NCBI RefSeq assembly: GCF_044547355.1
Contig: NZ_JBIUAG010000024.1
Span: 62,001 to 126,000, forward strand
Length of the DNA stretch: 64,000 nucleotides
From: Kutzneria sp044547355
GTDB taxonomy: Bacteria > Actinomycetota > Actinomycetes > Mycobacteriales > Pseudonocardiaceae
Direction of reading: 5' to 3'
Of the stretch, positions 18,761 to 28,168 are shown piece by piece (the first letter of the stretch is position 1; each line of letters begins with the position of its first letter). Under the pieces are notes generated by a model, which was not told the DNA's origin, did no database searches, and worked only from the letters and a program-made list of their open reading frames with translations. A program made the position numbers and the translations under genes.

Positions 18761-19371
18761 AAGTTCGAGCAGCTAGCGGTCGCGAACGGTCCGCTGGCCG
18801 AGGCGGTCTTGGACTCCTTGCCGTTCACGGTGACCTTGCAGGTGACGGAGCCTCCGTCGGGACCTGCCGTGACAGTGAGCGAGCCGCCGCTGAACAGGCC
18901 CTTGGCCTGAAGGTCCTTGTGCCACGGCAGCGTGGCGGCGGTCTCCTGGTTGGTGGAAGCGCCGTTGCCGTCGAACGTGCTGTAGGTGACGGTCGCGCCC
19001 TTGGCGTCGCCGGTGACGTCGTATCCGACGGATGACACGGCGTTCTGCTGCTGGTTCACGTCGGTGACGGCCTTGGTGAAGGCGGACGCGTAGACGATGC
19101 AGATCACCAGGCCGATCACGGACAGGATGGCGCCGGTGATGGCCAGGCCGCGGTTGGTGGCCTTGCCGCTGCTGGCCCGGACGATGCCGACGATCGACAG
19201 GATCAGGCCGACGATCACCAGCGGCCAGGCCACGACGCCGATGAACGGGATGAAGCTCAGCAGCAGGCCGACGAGGCCGAGGACGAAGCCGGCGGTGCCC
19301 AGGCCGTTGCGGGGCGGCTGGCCCTGGGGCTGGGGTTCGGCGGCGGGCGGCGGAACGTACGGGGCGGACAT
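18757..19371 (-). CDS. DUF4190 membrane protein with extracytoplasmic domain
   Basis: A 204-aa protein. The N-terminus is Pro/Gln-rich and cytoplasmic, followed by the DUF4190 double membrane hairpin (about residues 24-105, with GLVGLLLSFIPFIGVVAWPL and GLAITGAILSVIGLVICIV). The C-terminal 95 residues form a small beta-rich domain with two cysteines (VTCKVTVNG and TASCSNF) similar in layout to MmpS-like domains. Function unknown. ATG 19371 is preferred over the GTG three codons upstream. It is convergent with ispE and divergent from the ABC-F gene. Confidence 0.85.
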   Translation of the reverse strand: MSAPYVPPPAAEPQPQGQPPRNGLGTAGFVLGLVGLLLSFIPFIGVVAWPLVIVGLILSIVGIVRASSGKATNRGLAITGAILSVIGLVICIVYASAFTKAVTDVNQQQNAVSSVGYDVTGDAKGATVTYSTFDGNGASTNQETAATLPWHKDLQAKGLFSGGSLTVTAGPDGGSVTCKVTVNGKESKTASASGPFATASCSNF

Positions 19372-19449
19372 GGTGCTCACTTTCGGTCATCTCGCACTGG
19401 TGCCAGACGCATCACCGGGGCCCGCATCGCCGTTACGTACCCTTTTCGC

Positions 19450-21213
<1,764 letters not shown>

Positions 21214-21270
21214 CCCTGCGAGTCCCGCTCTCCAACACACCGAATGTAGGTTTCCCGCACATTCGAAAGT

Positions 21271-21310
21271 CCACATGTGGCGCGCATTCGACTCCCAGCG
21301 CCACATGTGG
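21271..21310. repeat. Twin CCACATGTGG palindromes before the acyl-AMP ligase
   Basis: The 10-bp palindrome CCACATGTGG occurs at 21271-21280 and 21301-21310, exactly 30 bp apart (about three helical turns). Each is preceded by a similar GCRCATTCGA block (21257 and 21283). The region lies about 100 bp upstream of the ligase start. This looks like a duplicated operator for a dimeric regulator. Confidence 0.5.
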
Positions 21311-21408
21311 CGAAAAACGGGATGGAGTGGGGGTGGGGAGGGGGAGCCGGGGGCTGTTTGGGGCGTTGGGCGGTCAGGGGTGGTGGGTGAACCTTTAGGC
21401 TCCGGGCT

Positions 21409-23064
21409 ATGAGCAAGTTCGTCGACACGTTGCGTGCCACCGGGACCGGCGGCCGCGACAAGGGGTTCATCACCGGCGAGCCGCACGCGCCGCTGCGCCG
21501 GACGTGGGCCGAGGTGCACGTGACCGCGACCGAGCTGGCCGGCGGCCTGGTGGCCGGCGGGCTGCGTCCGGGCACGGCGGTGGCCGTGCTGGCCGCCGAC
21601 CCGGCGGTGATCGCGCCGGCCGTGCAGGCGGTGTGGCTGGCCGGCGGCAGCGTGACCATGCTGCACCAGCCGACCCCGCGCACCGACCTCGGCGAATGGG
21701 CCCAGGACACGCTGAAGGTGCTGGGCATGATCGAGGCGGGCCTGGTCCTGCTGGGCAGCCCCTTCGACGCGCTGTCCGGCGTGCTCGACGAGCACAAGAT
21801 CACCTACCGCAAGCTGACCGACCTGGCCGGGGCGCAGCCGCTGACCGAGCCGGTGCCGGTCGAGGAGGACGCCACCGCGCTGCTCCAGCTGACCAGCGGC
21901 TCCACCGCCGACCCCAAGGCGGTGCGGATCACCCACCGCAACCTGATGGCCAACATGACGGCCATGATCGAGGCGTCCAAGTTCGACTTCGAGGCCGACA
22001 CCATGGTCTCGTGGCTGCCGCTGTTCCACGACATGGGCATGGTCGGCTTCCTGACGCTGCCGATGACCTTCGGCATCGAGCTGGTCAAGGTCAGCCCGGT
22101 CGAGTTCCTCGGCGGGCCGCTGCTGTGGTTCGACCTGATCAGCCGCTACCACGGCACCGTCACCGCCGCGCCGAACTTCGCCTACGCCATCGCCGGCCGT
22201 CGACTGTCCGGTGTGGACGATGACAGGGCCTACGACCTGTCCCGGCTGCGGATCGCGCTCAACGGCGCGGAACCCATCGACGCCGCCGCGGTGAAGTCCT
22301 TCACTGACGCCGGCGCCCGCTTCGGCATGAGCCCCGGCTGTGTGCTCTGCGCCTACGGCATGGCCGAGACCACGCTCGGCGTCGCGTTCGCCGCCCCCGG
22401 CGACGGGCTGGAGGTCGACGTCATCGACGCCGACGAGCTGGAGGCCGGCCAGCGGGCCGTACCGGCCACCGATGGCAAGACCCGGGCCTTCCCGCTGCTC
22501 GGATATCCCTTGCCAGGCTTGGAAATCAAGATTGTCGACGAGCATGGCCAGTCGCGCGGCGACCGGGAGGTCGGCCTGATCATGCTGCGCGGCGAGTCCG
22601 TCACGCCCGGCTATCTCACCGTCAACGGTCCGGTGTCCACACAGGACGCTGACGGCTGGCTCGACACCGGTGACGAGGGCTACCTGGTCAACGGCCAGGT
22701 CGTGGTCTGCGGCCGCCGCAAGGACGTCATCATCATGGGCGGCCGCAACATCTATCCCACCGACATCGAGCGGGCAGCCACCTCCGTCGACGGCGTCCGC
22801 GCCGGCAACGCCGTCGCCGTCCGCCTCGACGCCGGCACTCGCCGCGAACGCTTCGCCGTGGCCCTGGAATCCAACCGCGCCAACGATCCCGACGCCGCCA
22901 AGGCGATCAAGGACGAGGTCGCCGCCCGCGTCATGGACGCCGCCGGCGTCCGCCCCTACGCCGTCATCGTGCTGCCGCCCGGCAACCTGCCCAAGACCCC
23001 CTCGGGCAAGCTCCGCCGCGCCGCCGCCGGCGACCAGGTCGCCAAGCTGCTGGCCAAGGACTGA
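21409..23064 (+). CDS. Fatty acyl-AMP ligase (FadD/FAAL-like)
   Basis: A 551-aa adenylate-forming enzyme. It has the phosphate-binding loop LTSGSTADPKAV, the YGMAETTLG motif and the C-terminal GRRKDVIIMGGRNIYP and KTPSGKLRR. FAAL enzymes activate long-chain fatty acids as acyl-adenylates and pass them to acyl carrier proteins instead of CoA; its place after ispE matches Rv1013 (pks16) in M. tuberculosis. ATG 21409 follows TAGGCT (21396-21401) by 7 nt. No polyketide synthase or carrier protein is nearby, so the acceptor is unknown. Confidence 0.88.
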   Translation: MSKFVDTLRATGTGGRDKGFITGEPHAPLRRTWAEVHVTATELAGGLVAGGLRPGTAVAVLAADPAVIAPAVQAVWLAGGSVTMLHQPTPRTDLGEWAQDTLKVLGMIEAGLVLLGSPFDALSGVLDEHKITYRKLTDLAGAQPLTEPVPVEEDATALLQLTSGSTADPKAVRITHRNLMANMTAMIEASKFDFEADTMVSWLPLFHDMGMVGFLTLPMTFGIELVKVSPVEFLGGPLLWFDLISRYHGTVTAAPNFAYAIAGRRLSGVDDDRAYDLSRLRIALNGAEPIDAAAVKSFTDAGARFGMSPGCVLCAYGMAETTLGVAFAAPGDGLEVDVIDADELEAGQRAVPATDGKTRAFPLLGYPLPGLEIKIVDEHGQSRGDREVGLIMLRGESVTPGYLTVNGPVSTQDADGWLDTGDEGYLVNGQVVVCGRRKDVIIMGGRNIYPTDIERAATSVDGVRAGNAVAVRLDAGTRRERFAVALESNRANDPDAAKAIKDEVAARVMDAAGVRPYAVIVLPPGNLPKTPSGKLRRAAAGDQVAKLLAKD

Positions 23065-23070
23065 CCCGAA

Positions 23071-23103
23071 CCCGGGTGCGGGGCCGAAAACCCCGCACCC
23101 GGG
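23071..23103. terminator. Convergent hairpin terminator
   Basis: A 13-bp perfect stem, CCCGGGTGCGGGG (23071-23083) with CCCCGCACCCGGG (23091-23103), loop CCGAAAA. It sits exactly between the stops of the acyl-AMP ligase and the secreted protein. Confidence 0.8.
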
Positions 23104-23109
23104 CCGGCG

Positions 23110-24876
23110 TCACTGCTGGTCGACGGACACGTAGGCCGTCGCAGGCGCGGAGTGCACGCCGGCGGGGGTGGTGCTGTAGACGTCCAGTTCCTCGAAGCCG
23201 TCCAGGTCGACGACCAGCGGCAGTGTTGCCACGCCGTCACTTCCGACCGGCACGGTGACCGGGTCACCGAATCCCCAGGTATAGGTGAACGTCGTGGAGC
23301 CCGGCAGTCCGGAGTGGACGGTGAACTGCACCGTCGAGCCGACCGTGGCGGACTGGGCCGACTGGTCGACCGTGGGCATGCCGTTGCGGACCGACAGCGA
23401 GGCCGTGGTCGCGTCGGTCAGGTTGCCGTTGGCCAACCGGGACCGGACCTGGACCCGGGTCGAGCGCAGCGGATCGGTCGGCGTCACGGTGAAGGTCGCG
23501 GTGCCGTCCGGGCCGGGCGCGAGGTCGACGGCGGCCCCGGAGTTGACCTGATACGTGTAGCCCACGGAGGTCTTGTCCTGCGGCGTGACAACACAGGTGC
23601 GCGGCTGGCCGACGTAGTCGACCTTCGAGCACGTCACGGTCGGGGCGTTGTCGGTGACGGAGAAGGCGTAGTCGCCGGTGGTGGCCGACGGGTTGCGGGC
23701 GGGGTCGACGCTGGACACCGACAGGGCGTTGGCCCCGACGCGTCCCGGCGTGAGCTGGACCGTCGCGGTGCCGCCGGGGTGATCCGGCGCGACCTCCACG
23801 GTGACGCCGTTGAACGTGTACCGGAAGCCGACCACATCGGGATCGCCGTTGCCGGACAGGGTGAACGTGCCCGGAATGCCGCTGCCGCCCGCGGTCACGC
23901 CGGTCGGGTAGTCCACGGAGGACACCGTCGGGGCCGGCGGCTTGGTGAAGTCGGTGGTGAACCGGCAGTCATCGCTCCACGGCCCCGTGGTCTGGCCGTC
24001 GCTGGCGCGGGCGTGCCAGGCATAGGTGGTGCCGTCGGCCAGCTTCGCGTGCGCGAGCTGGAGGTTCTGGGTCATGCCGCTCGGCAGGGTGACGCCGGTG
24101 GTCGTGGTGGTCACCTGCTCCGGGTGGTCCACCGGCCACCAGGCGAAGTCCAGGGTGAGGGCGTCGTTGTCCGGATCGGTGGGCGTGATGATCAGCGGGC
24201 TGGCGTCGCCGATGCCGACCATCACCGGATTCGCGCCGCAGGCCTGCAGGTCCACCTGTGCCCCGGTCGGCTTGGCCGGCGGGTGGTTGAACAGCGCGTA
24301 CATGCCCGGGGCGCGGTCGAACTGCCGGAACAGCGCCGGGTCGGTCTGGTCGCCGTCGGGCAGCCGCAGCTCGAACGTGACGGTGGTGCGGCCGGCGGCC
24401 AGGGCGTCCTGCACCACCTTGCTGGCGTCCCAGGCCAGCCGCGGCGACGGGCACGTCTCGGGGACCCCCAGCGGCCCCGGCAGCTGCACGCTCTCGAGGG
24501 GCGGGTTGGCCCAGGTCGGCGCGGTGTCGGTGGCGGTGAGCCAGACCTGCTCGGTCCGGGCCTTGGCGCAGTCGGTCACCGACGTCTCGTCGGTGAAGAT
24601 CTCCGCGGTGCTGACCGTGCCGCCGACGAACCGCGACAGGTCGTAGGTGAAGTACGACCGGGTGCTGTGCACCGTGCCGTCGGCGTCCACCCGAGCGCCA
24701 ACCGGTGCGTCGCCGGTCGGGTTGACGAACGGCGAATCCGGGGCTGCCGAATCGGTGTAAGCCCAGGTCGCCGCCCCGAAGTAGTTGTTCGCCGCTGATG
24801 CCGGCGGCACCGCGACCGCCGCGGCGCCGATCATGGTGGCCGCTACCGCGAGCAGCCGGAACACACGTGAGGCCAA
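23110..24876 (-). CDS. Secreted multidomain beta-sandwich protein
   Basis: A 588-aa exported protein with a Sec signal peptide (cleavage near ASA-A, residue 28). The first ~165 residues resemble DNRLRE-type domains found at the start of actinobacterial cell-surface and toxin proteins. Then come a fibronectin-like segment (PPAKPTGAQVDLQACG, near 198) and three or four Ig/bacterial beta repeats with recurring DGTATFTVTP and VGANALSV-type strands. No catalytic motif is visible. It probably acts as a cell-wall or extracellular binding protein. Its start region is divergent from no other gene; DivIVA and pth genes follow on the same strand upstream. Confidence 0.82.
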   Translation of the reverse strand: MASRVFRLLAVAATMIGAAAVAVPPASAANNYFGAATWAYTDSAAPDSPFVNPTGDAPVGARVDADGTVHSTRSYFTYDLSRFVGGTVSTAEIFTDETSVTDCAKARTEQVWLTATDTAPTWANPPLESVQLPGPLGVPETCPSPRLAWDASKVVQDALAAGRTTVTFELRLPDGDQTDPALFRQFDRAPGMYALFNHPPAKPTGAQVDLQACGANPVMVGIGDASPLIITPTDPDNDALTLDFAWWPVDHPEQVTTTTTGVTLPSGMTQNLQLAHAKLADGTTYAWHARASDGQTTGPWSDDCRFTTDFTKPPAPTVSSVDYPTGVTAGGSGIPGTFTLSGNGDPDVVGFRYTFNGVTVEVAPDHPGGTATVQLTPGRVGANALSVSSVDPARNPSATTGDYAFSVTDNAPTVTCSKVDYVGQPRTCVVTPQDKTSVGYTYQVNSGAAVDLAPGPDGTATFTVTPTDPLRSTRVQVRSRLANGNLTDATTASLSVRNGMPTVDQSAQSATVGSTVQFTVHSGLPGSTTFTYTWGFGDPVTVPVGSDGVATLPLVVDLDGFEELDVYSTTPAGVHSAPATAYVSVDQQ

Positions 24877-24939
24877 GGCCCCTCCCCTTGCCAGGTCGAC
24901 ACGAACCGTTGTGTCTATAGCCGGGAAGGTGAGTGTTTG

Positions 24940-25188
24940 TTACCGAATGTCCAAAGTTGCCGCGACCTTGTCGAGGAACTCGTCCACTTCGTCCTTTGTG
25001 TACCCGCGGCGGCCGAGGCCGGGGTGGGTGAAGGCGGCGGCGCGGATGTCGGCGGGGGTGAGGGTGTCCTGGCCGCGCAGGGTGGCCTCGACGCGGTCGA
25101 GGAAGGCGTCGACCTCGGCCTCGTCGTAGGAGTTCTTGCTCAGCAGGGCCCGGCTGAACGTGACGTCGCGGACGTCCTCGGGGGTCAT
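24940..25188 (-). CDS. Mini-DivIVA domain protein (two repeats)
   Basis: An 82-aa protein made of two DivIVA/Wag31-type N-terminal repeats: TPEDVRDVTFSRA with YDEAEVDAFLDRVEATL, then TPADIRAAAFTHP with YTKDEVDEFLDKVAATL. Full-length DivIVA places a long coiled coil after a single such motif; here only the lipid-binding/hinge motif is repeated and the coiled coil is missing. A longer, four-repeat relative is encoded 600 bp away. Possibly a polar-growth or septum accessory protein; role unknown. Confidence 0.85.
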   Translation of the reverse strand: MTPEDVRDVTFSRALLSKNSYDEAEVDAFLDRVEATLRGQDTLTPADIRAAAFTHPGLGRRGYTKDEVDEFLDKVAATLDIR

Positions 25189-25229
25189 GGGACGGACGGT
25201 ACCCAGGGGTCGGAAAATCCGCCTGTTGA

Positions 25230-25802
25230 TCAGTGATAGGTGTTCTGGGCGGCTTCCAGGCCCTTGCCGATGAGGGCCTCGACGGCGTCGGCGGCGCGGT
25301 CGATGGCGAAGGGCAGTTCCTTGCGCTCGACGGCGCCGAAGTCCTTGAGCACGTAGTCGGCGGGGTCCTGGCGGCCGGGCGGGCGGTCGATGCCGAAGCG
25401 GACCCGCAGGTAGTCCTTGGTGCCCAGGGACTTGGTGATGGAGCGCAGCCCGTTGTGGCCGTTGTCGCCGCCGCCGAGCTTGAGACGCAGGGTGGCGAAC
25501 GGCAGGTCGAGCTCGTCGTGCACGACGATGACGTCGGCGGGGGCGACCTTGTAGAAGCGGGAGGCGGCGACGGTGGGCCCGCCGGAGAGGTTCATGAACG
25601 AGCGGGGCTTGGCCAGCACGACCCGACGGCCGGACAGCCGGCCCTCGACGACCTCGGCGCCGCTGCGGTGGCCCTTGAACTTGCCGCCGACCCGGGCGGC
25701 CAGCTCGTCGGCGACCAGGAAGCCGATGTTGTGCCGGTTGCCGGCGTACTGCGGGCCGGGATTGCCCAGCCCGACGACCAGAACGACCTCGCTAGCGTCC
25801 AC
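25230..25802 (-). CDS. pth: Peptidyl-tRNA hydrolase
   Basis: A 190-aa bacterial Pth that releases tRNA from peptidyl-tRNA dropped by ribosomes. It has the family motifs GLGNPGPQYAGNRHNIGF (catalytic His), FMNLSGG and the catalytic region VVHDELDLPF. Its 5' end overlaps the upstream DivIVA-repeat gene by 11 nt, so the two are co-translated. In M. tuberculosis pth follows rplY directly. Confidence 0.96.
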   Translation of the reverse strand: MDASEVVLVVGLGNPGPQYAGNRHNIGFLVADELAARVGGKFKGHRSGAEVVEGRLSGRRVVLAKPRSFMNLSGGPTVAASRFYKVAPADVIVVHDELDLPFATLRLKLGGGDNGHNGLRSITKSLGTKDYLRVRFGIDRPPGRQDPADYVLKDFGAVERKELPFAIDRAADAVEALIGKGLEAAQNTYH

Positions 25803-26298
25803 GAGAGCGCAACTCCTGCTCCAACTCGTCCAACAGGGCGTCCACGGCGGCCACCCGATAGCCCCGACGCAGCCCGGTGGTGCCGGTGAACCTGGTGTGG
25901 AACACCTCGGACGCGGTCATGCCGCCCCGGCCGTCCAGGGTGGCGGCGGCCCGCCCGATGAACGCGTCGACCTCGCCGGGATCGTAGCCGTGCGAGGCCT
26001 TGGGCAGCCGCAGGGCCATCAGCACGGCCCCGGACCGCAGCCGGGTGGGCGCGACCCGGCCGGTGCTCAGCTGCTGCCGCACCCGCTCCAGCAGGGTGTC
26101 CACGTCGCGCGGCAGGTAGCCGTGCTTGCGCGAGGTGAAGACCACGTCCCGCACCTGGTCGGCGGTCAGCCGGCCCCGCCCGGTCAGCGCCTGCGCGACC
26201 TGGGCCAGGAAGGCGTCCACCTCGTCGGTGTCGTAGCCGGCCCCCCGCTCGAACCGCGCGGACCGCACCTCGGCCGGCGTGAGCGTGGGCGGCGGCAT
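25792..26298 (-). CDS. DivIVA-repeat protein (four repeats)
   Basis: A 168-aa protein with four consecutive DivIVA-like motifs, each a TxxEVRxxxF-type strand followed by a YDxxEVDAFL helix (for example YDTDEVDAFLAQV, YLPRDVDTLLERV, YDPGEVDAFIGRA and YRVAAVDALLDEL). No coiled coil follows. It overlaps pth and is preceded by a strong hairpin after rplY, so it probably starts its own transcript. Related to the 82-aa two-repeat protein on the other side of pth, suggesting duplication. Confidence 0.85.
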   Translation of the reverse strand: MPPPTLTPAEVRSARFERGAGYDTDEVDAFLAQVAQALTGRGRLTADQVRDVVFTSRKHGYLPRDVDTLLERVRQQLSTGRVAPTRLRSGAVLMALRLPKASHGYDPGEVDAFIGRAAATLDGRGGMTASEVFHTRFTGTTGLRRGYRVAAVDALLDELEQELRSRGR

Positions 26299-26316
26299 CG
26301 GGCCGGAACGCGGGAA

Positions 26317-26353
26317 CGGCGCCCCGCCCCCGTGGTCAGGGGGCTGGGCGCCG
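26317..26353. terminator. Hairpin after rplY
   Basis: A GC-rich stem, CGGCGCCCCGCCCCC pairing with GGGGGCTGGGCGCCG, lies between the rplY stop (26377) and the DivIVA-repeat gene start (26298). Likely terminator of rplY on the minus strand. Confidence 0.6.
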
Positions 26354-26376
26354 TCGCGATGCTCTGCCGTGATGGC

Positions 26377-26976
26377 TCAGCTCTCGTCGTCCGCCGGGGC
26401 GGCCTCGGCCTCGGCGCCGTCCAGCTGGGCGGCGGTCGGGGCGGCGTTGATCGCGGCGATCAGCTGCTCGCCGTCGGTCACCAGCGAGGTGCCCTCGGGC
26501 AGGGCGATGTCGGCGGCGTGGATCTGGGTGCCGGCCTCCTTGCCCGCGATCGAGACCTCGATGTGCTCGGGCAGGTTGAGGGCGTCGGCCTCGACCTGGA
26601 TGGTGGACAGCTCCTGGGTGACCAGGGTGGCCGGGGCGGCGTCGCCGACCAGGGTCACCGGCACGTCCACGGTGACCTTCTCGCCCCGCTGCACCAGCAG
26701 CAGGTCCACGTGCTCGATGTAGTTCTTGATCGGGTGCGTGGTGACGGTCTTGGTCAGCGCCAGCTCGGCGCCGCCGTTGAGCTCCAGCGACAGCACGGCG
26801 TTGGTGCCGTGCTCGCGGACCACGCGGGCGAACTCCAGCGCCGGCAGGGCCAGGTGCTTCGGGTCCGAACCGTGGCCGTAGAGGACGGCGGGGATCTTGC
26901 CGGAGCGACGGGTGCGGCGGGCCGCGCCCTTGCCGAACTCGGTGCGAGATTCGGCGGCGAGACGTACCTCGGACAC
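26377..26976 (-). CDS. rplY: Ribosomal protein bL25 (CTC family)
   Basis: A 199-aa long-form bL25 with the N-terminal 5S rRNA-binding domain (AESRTEFGKGAARRTRRSGKIPAVLYG) and the C-terminal CTC beta domain, ending in an acidic tail. It binds 5S rRNA in the central protuberance of the 50S subunit. GTG 26976 is supported by AAGGAG 9 nt upstream; an earlier in-frame start would add about 38 unlikely residues. It is separated from prs by a strong terminator. Confidence 0.95.
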   Translation of the reverse strand: MSEVRLAAESRTEFGKGAARRTRRSGKIPAVLYGHGSDPKHLALPALEFARVVREHGTNAVLSLELNGGAELALTKTVTTHPIKNYIEHVDLLLVQRGEKVTVDVPVTLVGDAAPATLVTQELSTIQVEADALNLPEHIEVSIAGKEAGTQIHAADIALPEGTSLVTDGEQLIAAINAAPTAAQLDGAEAEAAPADDES

Positions 26977-27134
26977 GGTGGGGTACTCCTTGTAGCTCTT
27001 GCGGATCGGGGTGAGGAAGCGGCCTGCGGCGGCGGGGAACGGCGCGGACCCATGAACAGCGCGCGGCAACCAAGCCGCCGCGTCGATCACGGAGCCACGA
27101 GGACAACCCTCGCCGAGGCAACCAAGACAGTGTA

Positions 27135-27167
27135 GGGGGCCGATTCGTGAATGACGAATCGGCCCCC
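27135..27167. terminator. Strong terminator between prs and rplY
   Basis: A perfect 14-bp stem, GGGGGCCGATTCGT (27135-27148) with ACGAATCGGCCCCC (27154-27167), loop GAATG. It lies 15 nt after the prs stop and should end the glmU-prs transcript. Confidence 0.85.
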
Positions 27168-27181
27168 CAATTTACACCTGG

Positions 27182-28168
27182 CTACGCGTTGCCGTCGAAG
27201 AGGCTCGTCACGGAGCCGTCCTCGAACACCTGCTGGATGGCCTGGGCCAGCAGCGGGGCGATGGACAGCACGGTCAGCTTGTCGAACTGCTTGTCCTTGG
27301 TGATCGGCAGCGTGTTGGTCAGCACGACCTCCTGGGCGCTGCTGTTCTGCAGGCGCTCCACCGCCGGCCCGGACAGCACGCCGTGGGTGGCGGCCACGAT
27401 GACGCCCTTGGCCCCGGCCTCGACCAGCTGCTCGACCGCCTTCACGATGGTGCCGCCGGTGTCGACCATGTCGTCGATGACCACGCACAGCCGGTCGCGG
27501 ACCTCGCCGACGACCCGGTTGGCCACCACCTCGTTGGGCTTGAGCGGGTCGCGGGTCTTGTGGATGAACGCGATCGGGCAGCCGTCCAGCATGTCGGCCC
27601 ACTTCTCGGCCAGCTTGGTGCGGCCCGAGTCCGGCGAGACCACGGTCAGCGGCTCGCTGCCGTACTTGTCCCGCACGTGGTCGGCCAGCAGCGCCATCGC
27701 CCACAGGTGGTCGACCGGCCCGTCGAAGAAGCCCTGGATCTGGGCGGTGTGCAGGTCGACCGTCATGATCCGGTCCGCGCCGGCGGTCTTGAACAGGTCG
27801 GCGATCAGCCGGGCCGAGATCGGCTCGCGGCCGCGGTGCTTCTTGTCCTGCCGCGCGTACGGGTAGAACGGCATGATCACGGTGATGCGCTTGGCGCTGG
27901 CCCGCTTGAGGGCGTCCACCATGATCAGCTGTTCCATCACCCACTGGTTGATGGGCGCGGTGTGGCACTGCACGACGAAGGCGTCGCAGCCGCGCACGGA
28001 CTCCTCGAACCGCACGAAGATCTCGCCGTTCGCGAACTCGTACGCCGCCTGCGGCACCACCGAGATGTCGAGGTACTTCGCGACCTCCTCGGCGAGCTCC
28101 GGATGGGCGCGGCCGCTGAAGAGCATCAGGCTCTTCTTCGGAGTTCCGGAGATGGAGGCCACGGTCAC
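27182..28168 (-). CDS. prs: Ribose-phosphate pyrophosphokinase
   Basis: A 328-aa PRPP synthetase making 5-phosphoribosyl-1-pyrophosphate for nucleotide, His and Trp synthesis and for decaprenylphosphoryl-arabinose in cell-wall actinobacteria. Motifs include the flexible-loop ARQDKKHRGREPISA, the metal site TVDLHTAQIQGFF and the PRPP loop VVIDDMVDTGGTI. GTG 28168 overlaps the glmU stop by 4 nt, so glmU-prs form an operon as in mycobacteria. Confidence 0.97.
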   Translation of the reverse strand: MTVASISGTPKKSLMLFSGRAHPELAEEVAKYLDISVVPQAAYEFANGEIFVRFEESVRGCDAFVVQCHTAPINQWVMEQLIMVDALKRASAKRITVIMPFYPYARQDKKHRGREPISARLIADLFKTAGADRIMTVDLHTAQIQGFFDGPVDHLWAMALLADHVRDKYGSEPLTVVSPDSGRTKLAEKWADMLDGCPIAFIHKTRDPLKPNEVVANRVVGEVRDRLCVVIDDMVDTGGTIVKAVEQLVEAGAKGVIVAATHGVLSGPAVERLQNSSAQEVVLTNTLPITKDKQFDKLTVLSIAPLLAQAIQQVFEDGSVTSLFDGNA

